A DNA stretch of 6,822 nt from an uncultured Flavobacteriaceae bacterium (GTDB lineage Bacteria > Bacteroidota > Bacteroidia > Flavobacteriales > Flavobacteriaceae), in assembly GCA_945788155.1 (NCBI GenBank), contig CALZKX010000093.1, positions 1 to 6,822 on the forward strand. The letters run 5' to 3'. The notes below the pieces were generated by a model. That model searched no databases, was not told the DNA's origin, and saw nothing but the letters and a program-made list of their open reading frames with translations. Position numbers and translations under genes: made by a program. Shown here piece after piece: positions 1 through 6,822 of this stretch (within the stretch, counting starts at the first letter, position 1; every line of letters begins with the position of its first letter).

Positions 1-2
1 AT

Positions 3-761
3 TTCGACAAACGCCTCGATCCAACAAAATTGGTTGAAAGTTCAAAAAGCGTAGTGTCGTTGTTACTAAACTATTTTCCTTCTGAAACTCAAAAAGACAT
101 AACCGCCCCAAAACTCAGTAAATATGCCTATGGCACAGATTATCATTTTGTTATAAAAGATAAACTCAAACAATTACTACAATATATTCAAGAAGAAATT
201 GGAGAAGTACACGGAAGAGCATTTGTAGATTCGGCTCCAGTTTTAGATAAAGCTTGGGCAGCAAAATCTGGCTTGGGTTGGATTGGAAAACATAGTAATT
301 TATTGACCCAACAAGTAGGTTCGTTTTATTTTATTGCAGAATTGATTATCGATTTAGAATTAGATTATGACACTCCTGTTACAGACCATTGTGGTACTTG
401 TACTGCATGCATAGATGCTTGCCCAACACAAGCGATTACCGAACCTTATGTGGTCGATGGAAGCAAATGCATTTCGTATTTTACTATAGAACTTAAAGAT
501 AATATCCCCTCAGAATTTAAAGGGCAATTCGATAATTGGATGTTCGGTTGCGATGTGTGTCAAGATGTTTGCCCTTGGAACCGTTTTTCAAAAGCACACA
601 ACGAACCACTATTTAATCCACATCCAGAATTAGTGGATATGACCAAAAAAGATTGGGAGGAAATCACTGAAGACACCTTTAAGAAAGTGTTTAAAAAATC
701 GGCAGTAAAACGCACAAAATTTTCTGGACTTACCAGAAACATTAAATTTTTAAAAGATTAG
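3..761 (+). CDS. queG: Epoxyqueuosine reductase QueG, 5'-truncated by the window edge
   Basis: QueG is a cytoplasmic cobalamin-dependent iron-sulfur enzyme that reduces epoxyqueuosine to queuosine at the wobble position of GUN-anticodon tRNAs, the last step of queuosine synthesis. The frame is open from the first bases (reading FDKRLDPTKLVES), so the TTG at 30 is an internal Leu and the true start lies outside the window. 252 residues are visible, and by family length roughly 55-60 are missing. Two ferredoxin-like [4Fe-4S] motifs are complete. The first is CxxCxxCxxxCP, with Cys codons at 390, 399, 408 and 420. The second has Cys codons at 468 (KCISYF), 549, 558 and 570 (CDVCQDVCPWN). The DSAPV segment, with its Asp codon at 228, probably holds the conserved active-site Asp of the family, followed by the typical SGLGWIGKHSNL block. 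It ends with TAG 54 bases before maeB. The identification is firm; only the 5' end is unseen. Confidence 0.95.
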   Translation, partial: FDKRLDPTKLVESSKSVVSLLLNYFPSETQKDITAPKLSKYAYGTDYHFVIKDKLKQLLQYIQEEIGEVHGRAFVDSAPVLDKAWAAKSGLGWIGKHSNLLTQQVGSFYFIAELIIDLELDYDTPVTDHCGTCTACIDACPTQAITEPYVVDGSKCISYFTIELKDNIPSEFKGQFDNWMFGCDVCQDVCPWNRFSKAHNEPLFNPHPELVDMTKKDWEEITEDTFKKVFKKSAVKRTKFSGLTRNIKFLKD

Positions 762-762
762 G

Positions 763-801
763 GCTATTAATTTCTAGGTCGTACCTTTGCCAATTCATAG
801 C
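763..801. repeat. Imperfect inverted repeat flanking the maeB promoter motif
   Basis: The left arm GCTATTAATT (763-772) and right arm AATTCATAGC (792-801) are complementary at 9 of 10 positions, with a 19-base spacer. The TACCTTTG element (782-789) lies within the spacer. It could be a palindromic operator or a weak hairpin after queG. It is not followed by a T-run, so it does not look like an intrinsic terminator. In AT-rich DNA a chance match is possible. Confidence 0.35.
782..789 (+). promoter_or_regulatory. Candidate Bacteroidota -7 promoter element upstream of maeB
   Basis: TACCTTTG is an exact match to the Bacteroidota housekeeping sigma -7 consensus TAnnTTTG. It lies in the queG-maeB gap, 26 bases before the maeB ATG, which would give a leader of about 20 bases. 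No clear TTG/TTTG -33 element is found 19-23 bases upstream (only TTAG near 758), so the promoter may be weak or need an activator. The assignment rests on motif and position alone. Confidence 0.5.
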
Positions 802-815
802 TAACAGACTGTAAT

Positions 816-3092
816 ATGAGCAAGGAAAGCAAACGAAGAGAAGCCTTAATTTACCACGCAAAGCCAACTCCTGGAAAAATAAAAATAGTACCTACAAAAA
901 GGTATGCAACTCAAAGAGATTTATCCTTAGCCTATTCGCCTGGAGTAGCCGAACCTTGTTTAGAGATTGAAAAAGATAAAGCAAATGCTTATAAATATAC
1001 TGCGAAAGGAAATTTAGTAGCTGTAATTTCAAACGGAACTGCTGTTTTAGGTTTGGGCAATATTGGCCCAGAAGCTTCTAAACCAGTTATGGAGGGAAAA
1101 GGCTTGCTTTTTAAAATATTTGCCGATATTGATGTGTTTGACATAGAAGTTGATACCGAAAATGTTGAAGAATTTATTCAAACAGTCAAAAATATAGCAC
1201 CAACTTTTGGTGGCATCAACCTCGAAGACATTAAAGCTCCGGAAGCTTTCGAAATTGAAAGACGCTTAAAGGAAGAACTCGATATCCCTGTAATGCACGA
1301 CGACCAACACGGTACAGCCATTATTTCAGCTGCTGCATTATTGAACGCTCTAGAAATTATTAAAAAAAACATAGAAGATGTTACTATTGTTATAAGTGGA
1401 GCAGGAGCAGCGGCCATTTCTTGTACAAGACTGTATCAATCGTTTGGAGCCAAACGCGATAATATTGTCATGCTAGATAGTAAAGGTGTAATTAGAAAAG
1501 ACAGAGATAATTTAACATCTCAAAAAGCAGAATATGCTACACAAAGAAACATCACTACTCTTGATGATGCCATGAAAAATGCTGATGTATTTATTGGCTT
1601 ATCTACATCAGATATTGTAACACCAAAGATGCTAAAAACCATGGCAAAGGATCCAATAGTATTTGCTATGGCAAATCCCAACCCAGAAATAGCATATCAA
1701 TTGGCTGTAGATACCAGAAAAGATATTATCATGGCAACAGGACGTAGTGACCATCCAAACCAAGTAAATAATGTGCTCGGGTTTCCTTTTATTTTTAGAG
1801 GAGCCCTAGATGTTAGAGCGACTTCTATAAATGAAAAAATGAAAAAGGCGGCTGTTATTGCCTTGGCCGATTTAGCAAAAGAACCTGTGCCAGAACAAGT
1901 AAATGTAGCTTACGGCGAAACACGATTGACCTTTGGGAGGGACTATATCATTCCAAAACCCTTTGACCCAAGATTAATAGGTGTAGTGCCACCAGCTGTG
2001 GCAAAAGCAGCAATGGATAGTGGTGTAGCGACCGAGCCTATTGAAGATTGGGACAAATATGAAGAACATTTATTACAACGATTAGGACACGACAACAAAC
2101 TTGTACGTTTATTACACAGTCGTGCAAAACTAAATCCTAAACGTGTTGTGTTTGCTGAAGCAGATCAATTAACCGTTTTAAAGGCAGCACAAATAGCTCA
2201 TGAAGAAGGTATAGCCACACCAATTTTATTGGGTCGTCGTGATAAAATTGAACAACTTAAAGAAGAAATTGAGTTTGAGGCTAATGTTGAAATAATCGAC
2301 CCAAAATCTGATGAAGAAGAAGAACGGAAAAATGCTTACGCAGAAACCTATTGGAATCAGAGCAAAAGGCGCGGAATAACGCAACTTGCTGCTAGAAAAT
2401 TATTACGAGAACGTAATTATTTTGCAGCAATGATGGTAAATGAAGGAGATGCTGATGCCCTTATTTCAGGTTTTTCAAGAAATTATCCAACAGTGGTAAA
2501 ACCAATGTTAGAACTCATTGGGCTTGATAAAGGAGCAACAAGAATTGCAACAACAAATGTATTAATGACACAAAGAGGCCCATTATTTTTAAGTGATACC
2601 TCTATTAATATTGATCCAACATCAAAAGATCTTGCTAAAATCGCACAAATGACTGCTACCACAGTAAAAATGTTTGGCTTAGAACCCGTAATGGCAATGA
2701 TTTCTTATTCAAATTTCGGGTCTTCCAATAACGAAAAAGCCTCAAAGGTAAGACAAGCAGTATCGTATTTACATCGTTTTTACCCAAGTTTAATTGTCGA
2801 TGGAGAATTTCAAACAGACTTTGCACTAAACAATGAAATGCGACAAGACATTTTTCCTTTTTCAAAATTAGCTGGGAGAAAAGTTAACACCTTGATATTT
2901 CCTAATTTAGACTCAGCAAACATTACCTATAAGCTATTAAAAGAACTAAATAAAGTAGAAAATATTGGCCCAATTATGATGGGATTAAAGAAGCCAGCAC
3001 ACATTTTACAGCTCGATGCAACAGTCGATGAAATAGTGAATATGGCAGCAATTGCGGTAATTGATGCTCAAAAAAAACAAAAAAGAGCGTAA
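816..3092 (+). CDS. maeB: Malic enzyme with C-terminal phosphotransacetylase-like domain (MaeB type)
   Basis: This cytoplasmic enzyme oxidatively decarboxylates malate to pyruvate and CO2 with reduction of NADP+ or NAD+, supplying pyruvate and reducing power. It has 758 residues, the usual length for the two-domain MaeB family (about 760). The N-terminal malic domain (about 15-165) carries the AYSPGVAEPC block with catalytic Tyr40, MEGKGLLFK with Lys95, and metal ligands Glu137/Asp138 (GGINLEDI) and Asp162/Asp163 (HDDQHGTA). The dinucleotide-binding domain (about 165-400) has GAGAAA at 195-200, FAMANPNPE near 283 and ATGRSDHPNQ near 307. The C-terminal phosphotransacetylase-like domain (about 428-755) shows SDTSINIDPT near 593, IFPNLDSANI near 694 and GPIMMGLKKP near 718. 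In E. coli MaeB this domain is regulatory and senses acetyl-CoA. Start: ATG at 816 has no purine-rich Shine-Dalgarno, as is normal for this phylum, and sits just after a promoter-like motif. NADP versus NAD preference cannot be settled by eye. Confidence 0.96.
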   Translation: MSKESKRREALIYHAKPTPGKIKIVPTKRYATQRDLSLAYSPGVAEPCLEIEKDKANAYKYTAKGNLVAVISNGTAVLGLGNIGPEASKPVMEGKGLLFKIFADIDVFDIEVDTENVEEFIQTVKNIAPTFGGINLEDIKAPEAFEIERRLKEELDIPVMHDDQHGTAIISAAALLNALEIIKKNIEDVTIVISGAGAAAISCTRLYQSFGAKRDNIVMLDSKGVIRKDRDNLTSQKAEYATQRNITTLDDAMKNADVFIGLSTSDIVTPKMLKTMAKDPIVFAMANPNPEIAYQLAVDTRKDIIMATGRSDHPNQVNNVLGFPFIFRGALDVRATSINEKMKKAAVIALADLAKEPVPEQVNVAYGETRLTFGRDYIIPKPFDPRLIGVVPPAVAKAAMDSGVATEPIEDWDKYEEHLLQRLGHDNKLVRLLHSRAKLNPKRVVFAEADQLTVLKAAQIAHEEGIATPILLGRRDKIEQLKEEIEFEANVEIIDPKSDEEEERKNAYAETYWNQSKRRGITQLAARKLLRERNYFAAMMVNEGDADALISGFSRNYPTVVKPMLELIGLDKGATRIATTNVLMTQRGPLFLSDTSINIDPTSKDLAKIAQMTATTVKMFGLEPVMAMISYSNFGSSNNEKASKVRQAVSYLHRFYPSLIVDGEFQTDFALNNEMRQDIFPFSKLAGRKVNTLIFPNLDSANITYKLLKELNKVENIGPIMMGLKKPAHILQLDATVDEIVNMAAIAVIDAQKKQKRA

Positions 3093-3142
3093 AACTAGGC
3101 TCTGCGGTTTGATTATGTCGTTATAATGTATAATTATTTTAT

Positions 3143-3150
3143 TACATTTG
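3143..3150 (+). promoter_or_regulatory. Candidate Bacteroidota -7 promoter element upstream of ruvA
   Basis: TACATTTG matches the Bacteroidota -7 consensus TAnnTTTG exactly. It ends 21 bases before the ruvA ATG, predicting a leader of roughly 15 bases. No convincing TTG is found at the -33 spacing; the nearest TTTG (3108-3111) is about 31 bases away, which is too far. If active, it would drive ruvA and probably sprA. Read-through from maeB is an alternative, since no terminator is visible between maeB and ruvA. Confidence 0.45.
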
Positions 3151-3169
3151 GTGCGTAACTAAACCAAAT
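3146..3169. repeat. Perfect 7-bp inverted repeat before ruvA
   Basis: ATTTGGT (3146-3152) and ACCAAAT (3163-3169) are exact reverse complements separated by 10 bases. The left arm overlaps the -7-like motif and the right arm ends 2 bases before the ruvA ATG. If transcription begins near 3157, the left arm would not be in the transcript, so a DNA operator is more plausible than an RNA hairpin. If ruvA is read through from maeB, the hairpin could form and cover the start region. Chance is not excluded. Confidence 0.35.
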
Positions 3170-3171
3170 CT

Positions 3172-3753
3172 ATGATTACGCATATACAAGGTAAACTTGT
3201 TGAAAAAAACCCTACAGATGTTGTGATAGATTGTAATGGCGTTGGCTATATGCTCAATATTTCATTGCATACATATTCTCAAATACCCAATCAAGAACAT
3301 CTAAAATTGTATACGCATCTTCATATAAAAGAGGATTCACACACATTATATGGGTTTTCATCGCTTGGTGAAAGACAGATTTTTAGACTGCTTATTTCCG
3401 TAAGTGGTATTGGAACAAGTACAGCACGAACCATGTTATCGTCCTTAACACCTAAACAAGTTAGGGAAGCAATTGCACTTGAAGATATAGCATTAATCCA
3501 ATCGGTTAAAGGTATTGGCCTTAAAACCGCACAGCGCGTTGTAATAGAGCTAAAAGACAAAATTTTAAAAGCCTACGATATCGACGATGGGATTACATTC
3601 CAAAGCAATACTAATAAAGATGAAGCGTTATCTGCATTAGAAGTTCTTGGTTTTACCAAAAAGCAGTCTGAACGGGTTGTAGATAAAATTGTTTCAGGTA
3701 ACCAAGAAGCAAGTGTCGAAGCTATTATAAAAGAAGCCTTAAAAAAATTATAA
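3172..3753 (+). CDS. ruvA: Holliday junction branch-migration complex subunit RuvA
   Basis: RuvA tetramers bind four-way DNA junctions and load the RuvB ATPase rings that drive branch migration during recombination repair. The 193-residue product has the normal family length and all three domains. An OB-fold covers about 1-62, beginning MITHIQGKLVEK and ending at HTLYGF. Domain II holds two helix-hairpin-helix motifs, around LISVSGIGTSTA (74-85) and IQSVKGIGLKTAQRV (109-123). After a short linker, domain III (about 148-193) reads EALSALEVLGFTKKQ and is the part that contacts RuvB. The ATG at 3172 begins exactly where family proteins begin. Neither ruvB nor ruvC is in the window; ruvA lies between maeB, 79 bases upstream, and sprA, whose likely start is only 5 bases downstream, suggesting ruvA-sprA cotranscription. 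Confidence 0.97.
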   Translation: MITHIQGKLVEKNPTDVVIDCNGVGYMLNISLHTYSQIPNQEHLKLYTHLHIKEDSHTLYGFSSLGERQIFRLLISVSGIGTSTARTMLSSLTPKQVREAIALEDIALIQSVKGIGLKTAQRVVIELKDKILKAYDIDDGITFQSNTNKDEALSALEVLGFTKKQSERVVDKIVSGNQEASVEAIIKEALKKL

Positions 3754-3758
3754 TTGAT

Positions 3759-6700
3759 TTGAAAGTCACCAACATTAATTTTTACATACCTACTAGAACA
3801 TATATGCTGTCAAGCATAATGTTACTATTATATATTACCTCTTTTGCGCAACAACCTACAGTTAGAGATTCTACAAGTACGACGTTTTCGTTTGGAAATT
3901 TATTATTGCCAAATCCAGATAGTATTGTGTCTAAGTACACCTATGATCCTTTAACCGATAGATATATTTTTAATCAAAGCTTAGGAAGAATAAATATTAA
4001 TTACCCAATAATATTAACTCCCGAAGAGTTTAGAAAACTCGTAGCACAAGAAAATTTACGAAATTATTACAAAGAAAAAATTGATGCCTACGATGGTAAA
4101 AAGGCAGGTTTGGAAGATGCCAAGAAAAATTTAATCCCTGAACTTTATGTAGAATCCGATTTTTTTGAATCGATTTTTGGTGGCAGCACCATTGAAGTGA
4201 TTCCACAAGGATCGGTCGAAATGGATTTAGGAATTTTATATACCAGACAAGACAACCCATCTTTCTCACCAAGGAACAGAAGTAATTTCACCTTCGATTT
4301 TGATCAACGAATTGAATTAAGCCTACTTGGTAAAGTTGGGACAAGATTACAAGTAACAGCAAACTATGACACACAATCCAGTTTTGACTTTCAAAACCTA
4401 ATTAAGTTAGAATACACACCTACCGAAGATGATATTATTCAAAAAATTGAAGTAGGTAATGTAAGCATGCCATTAAATAGTTCACTTATTACTGGAGCGC
4501 AAAGTTTATTTGGCGTAAAAACACAATTACAATTTGGCAAAACAACCATTACAGGAATTTTTTCTGAACAAAAATCGCAAACCAGAACAGTTGTTGCTCA
4601 AGGTGGAGGAACCCTTCAGGATTTTGAATTTTTTGGATTGGATTACGACGAAAACAGACATTTCTTTTTAGCGCAATACTTTAGAGATAACTATGATACT
4701 GCATTACAAACATATCCTTATATAAATTCGCCTGTTCAAATTACAAGAGTTGAGGTTTGGGTTACTAACCGTTCAAACCAAACAGACGATGTGAGGAACA
4801 TTGTGGCATTACAAGATTTAGGAGAATCCAATCCAGCTAAAATTGGATCTGCGGTAAATATAACTGCTGGGCCAAATGCATATCCCGATAATACAAACAA
4901 TGCCTACGACCCTACCAATATTGGTGGTGGAGGGTCACAAATTACAAACGCTATTAGAGATATAGCAACTGTACAAACAGGAATTTTAGTACCTGGAATA
5001 AACGAAGGATTTGATTATGGAAAGTTGGAAAATGCCAGAAAACTTCAAGAAGGATCTGAGTTTACACTAAACACACAATTAGGATATGTATCATTAAACC
5101 AACGTTTACTAAACGATGAAATTTTAGCTGTAGCATATCAATTTACAGTTGGAAATCAAGTCTATCAAGTAGGGGAATTTGCAAACGATGGCGTAGATGC
5201 GACAGATGTTAACGATGTATCAGGAAATACCGTTGTAACTAACAACAGTTTAATTCTTAAAATGCTTAAAAGTACAGTTACAAATGTAGATGAGCCTATT
5301 TGGGATTTAATGATGAAAAACATCTACAACACAGGTGCTTTTAACTTAGAAAGAGAAGATTTTAAATTAAATATTTTTTATACTGAAACCTCACCTGTAA
5401 ACTTCATTACACCAGTTGATGGAACACCTTTCCCAACTCCTGCACCAACTGAAGATGCATTAGAAGAAACACCTCTATTAAGAGTGTTTAATTTAGATAA
5501 GTTAAATTATAATAATGACCCACAATTTAATGGTGATGGGTTTTTCGATTTTGTAGAGGGAATTACGGTTATTCAACAAAACGGAAAAATTATCTTTACC
5601 AATGTAGAACCTTTTGGTAAGTATTTATTTGAAACACTAAGAACAAGTATAAGCGAAGATTACGATGGAGATGAAGCTTCTATAGATTATAATGACAATC
5701 AAAGAAAATATGTATATACATCACTCTATAAGTCAACTAAAACAGCCGCTTTAGAGGATGGTGAGAAAAATAAATTCCAAATAAAAGGACGTTATAAAGC
5801 AGGAGGTGGAGGCGGAATTCCCATTGGAGCATTTAACGTTCCAAGAGGATCAGTAAAAGTAACTGCTGGAGGACGCGTGTTGGTTGAAGGTGTAGATTAC
5901 ACAGTTAATTACCAAATAGGAACAGTTCAAATTCTAGACCCAGCTCTTCAAGCATCAAATACACCCATTCAGGTTTCAGTTGAAAATAATGCAGTATTTG
6001 GCCAGCAAACAAAGCGTTTTTCAGGAGTAAATATAGAGCATCAGTTTAACGAAAATTTCGTGATGGGTGCAACACTTTTAAACCTCAACGAGCGACCAAT
6101 TACTCAAAAAGCTAACTATGGTACAGAGCCAATAAATAATACTATTTTTGGTGTTAACGGAAACTTCTCTACCGAAGTCCCTTTCTTAACAAGATTAGCA
6201 AATAAATTGCCTAATATTGATACAGATGTGCAGTCTAATTTATCGGTTAGAGGAGAGTTTGCCTATCTATTGCCAGGAGCACCAAAAGGATCGGATTTTC
6301 AAGGAGAAGCAACAACCTATGTTGATGACTTTGAAGGCACTCAAAACGCCATAGATTTATTATCTCCAATATCTTGGTATCTATCCAGTAGACCAAAGGA
6401 ATTAGGACAGTCTTATATAGAAGGGCCAGAAGATGCTAATGGTGTACAAAATGGATATGACAGAGCCCTTTTAAACTGGTACTCTATAGACCCAATTTTT
6501 TATGGCAATCAAAAACCAAGTGGAATTGGCGACGACGATATATCCAATTTATATACCAGACGTATTTTTATTGAAGAGATTTTCCCTCAACAAGATATAG
6601 TTCAAGGGCAACCAACTATTATTGGTTCATTGGACCTTGCATATTATCCAACCGAAAGAGGCCCATATAACTTCCAATCTGGAGCAGAAGATGGTATTCT

Positions 6701-6822
6701 AGACAACCCTCAAGATTCTTGGGCAGGTATTACAAGGCAGTTAACATCAACCGATTTTGAACAAGCCAATGTAGAATATATTGAATTTTGGTTGCAAGAC
6801 CCTTTTTTAGAAAATTTAACAA
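3759..6822 (+). CDS. sprA: SprA, type IX secretion outer-membrane translocon / gliding motility protein, 3'-truncated
   Basis: SprA (Sov in Porphyromonas) is the giant outer-membrane beta-barrel that exports type IX secretion substrates. In flavobacteria it is also needed for surface gliding. The frame stays open to the window edge without a frameshift, giving about 1,021 residues; the family is usually 2,300-2,450, so more than half is missing. Recognisable family blocks include LYVESDFFESIFGG near the N-terminus, FTLNTQLGYVSLNQ (435-448), LLRVFNLDKLNYNND, FEGTQNAIDLLSPISWYLSS (858-877) and LDLAYYPTERGPYN (958-971). I chose the TTG at 3759. It reads MKVTNINFYIPTRTY, then a hydrophobic stretch (16-29) and a likely signal peptidase I site after Ala30 (TSFA/QQ). 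The in-frame ATG at 3804 would leave the signal peptide without a positively charged n-region. Glycine-rich runs occur near 4919-4939 (GGGGS) and 5802-5818 (GGGGG). Identity is firm; the exact start is less certain. Confidence 0.95.
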   Translation, partial: MKVTNINFYIPTRTYMLSSIMLLLYITSFAQQPTVRDSTSTTFSFGNLLLPNPDSIVSKYTYDPLTDRYIFNQSLGRININYPIILTPEEFRKLVAQENLRNYYKEKIDAYDGKKAGLEDAKKNLIPELYVESDFFESIFGGSTIEVIPQGSVEMDLGILYTRQDNPSFSPRNRSNFTFDFDQRIELSLLGKVGTRLQVTANYDTQSSFDFQNLIKLEYTPTEDDIIQKIEVGNVSMPLNSSLITGAQSLFGVKTQLQFGKTTITGIFSEQKSQTRTVVAQGGGTLQDFEFFGLDYDENRHFFLAQYFRDNYDTALQTYPYINSPVQITRVEVWVTNRSNQTDDVRNIVALQDLGESNPAKIGSAVNITAGPNAYPDNTNNAYDPTNIGGGGSQITNAIRDIATVQTGILVPGINEGFDYGKLENARKLQEGSEFTLNTQLGYVSLNQRLLNDEILAVAYQFTVGNQVYQVGEFANDGVDATDVNDVSGNTVVTNNSLILKMLKSTVTNVDEPIWDLMMKNIYNTGAFNLEREDFKLNIFYTETSPVNFITPVDGTPFPTPAPTEDALEETPLLRVFNLDKLNYNNDPQFNGDGFFDFVEGITVIQQNGKIIFTNVEPFGKYLFETLRTSISEDYDGDEASIDYNDNQRKYVYTSLYKSTKTAALEDGEKNKFQIKGRYKAGGGGGIPIGAFNVPRGSVKVTAGGRVLVEGVDYTVNYQIGTVQILDPALQASNTPIQVSVENNAVFGQQTKRFSGVNIEHQFNENFVMGATLLNLNERPITQKANYGTEPINNTIFGVNGNFSTEVPFLTRLANKLPNIDTDVQSNLSVRGEFAYLLPGAPKGSDFQGEATTYVDDFEGTQNAIDLLSPISWYLSSRPKELGQSYIEGPEDANGVQNGYDRALLNWYSIDPIFYGNQKPSGIGDDDISNLYTRRIFIEEIFPQQDIVQGQPTIIGSLDLAYYPTERGPYNFQSGAEDGILDNPQDSWAGITRQLTSTDFEQANVEYIEFWLQDPFLENLT
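5043..5096 (+). repeat. SprA internal repeat, copy 1
   Basis: This encodes LQEGSEFTLNTQLGYVSL (residues 429-446 counted from the TTG start). Against copy 2 it is identical at 8 of 18 positions, with five more conservative changes. The shared pattern is L-x-E-G-x-(D/E)-(F/Y)-T-(L/V)-N-x-Q-(L/I)-G-x-V, with the alternating look of a beta hairpin. It is a protein-level repeat; the DNA copies have diverged. Confidence 0.55.
5880..5933 (+). repeat. SprA internal repeat, copy 2
   Basis: This encodes LVEGVDYTVNYQIGTVQI (residues 708-725 from the TTG start), matching the copy at residues 429-446. It follows the stretch GAFNVPRGSVKVTAGGR and leads into LDPALQASNTPIQVSVENN, as copy 1 leads into NQRLLNDEILAVAYQFT. 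The repeated unit may thus extend to about 35 residues with weaker similarity. Confidence 0.55.

Noticed and set aside
30..32. TTG as the start of queG
   Set aside because: The same frame is open to the window edge and encodes the family-typical FDKRLDPTKL just upstream, so this codon is an internal Leu.
560..742. Minus-strand 60-codon open frame
   Set aside because: It lies wholly opposite the conserved C-terminal part of queG, whose second cluster motif and downstream sequence are clearly coding, and it resembles no protein family.
1178..1417. Minus-strand 79-codon open frame with Ala/Ser-rich product
   Set aside because: It is antisense to the metal-binding and dinucleotide-binding blocks of maeB; its composition is what the reverse complement of those codons produces.
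2656..2865. Minus-strand 69-codon open frame
   Set aside because: It is antisense to the phosphotransacetylase-like domain of maeB, with no promoter motif or recognisable domain.
3093..3115. Possible terminator after maeB
   Set aside because: AAAC and GTTT can pair across a short loop, but the stem is only four AT-rich pairs and no T-run follows.
3122..3134. Two TATAAT hexamers before ruvA
   Set aside because: They look like sigma-70 -10 boxes, but the Bacteroidota primary sigma factor prefers TAnnTTTG, and AT-rich gaps produce TATAAT readily by chance.
3321..3560. Minus-strand 79-codon open frame
   Set aside because: It is fully antisense to the helix-hairpin-helix region of ruvA.
4030..4272. 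Minus-strand 80-codon open frame
   Set aside because: It is opposite an uninterrupted sprA frame with family-typical residues.

Overview
The window is AT-rich chromosomal DNA from a member of the Bacteroidota, most likely the family Flavobacteriaceae. Three things point there: a SprA-type giant outer-membrane protein of the type IX secretion/gliding system, the lack of purine-rich Shine-Dalgarno sequences before the starts, and TAnnTTTG motifs (the Bacteroidota -7 promoter element) just upstream of two genes. All four genes are on the + strand and tightly packed. No RNA gene, insertion sequence, CRISPR array or long gene-free stretch is visible. The longest gap between genes is about 80 bases.

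Layout: (1) the 3' part of queG, epoxyqueuosine reductase, entering from the left edge and ending at 761; (2) a 54-base gap with a candidate promoter inside an imperfect inverted repeat; (3) maeB, a full-length malic enzyme fused to a phosphotransacetylase-like domain (816-3092); (4) a 79-base gap with a second candidate promoter overlapping a perfect 7-bp inverted repeat; (5) ruvA, the Holliday-junction binding subunit (3172-3753); (6) sprA, starting 5 bases after the ruvA stop if the TTG at 3759 is used, and running open off the right edge with about 1,021 of an expected 2,300-2,450 codons visible.

The four genes do unrelated jobs: tRNA wobble-base modification, carbon and reducing-power metabolism, recombination repair, and protein export with gliding. 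The cluster therefore reads as conserved chromosomal gene order rather than one pathway. ruvA and sprA are probably cotranscribed, and maeB probably has its own promoter. I find no previously undescribed system. The points most worth checking are the inverted repeats at the two promoter-like sites, the non-ATG start of sprA, and a repeat plus an EF-hand-like loop inside SprA.
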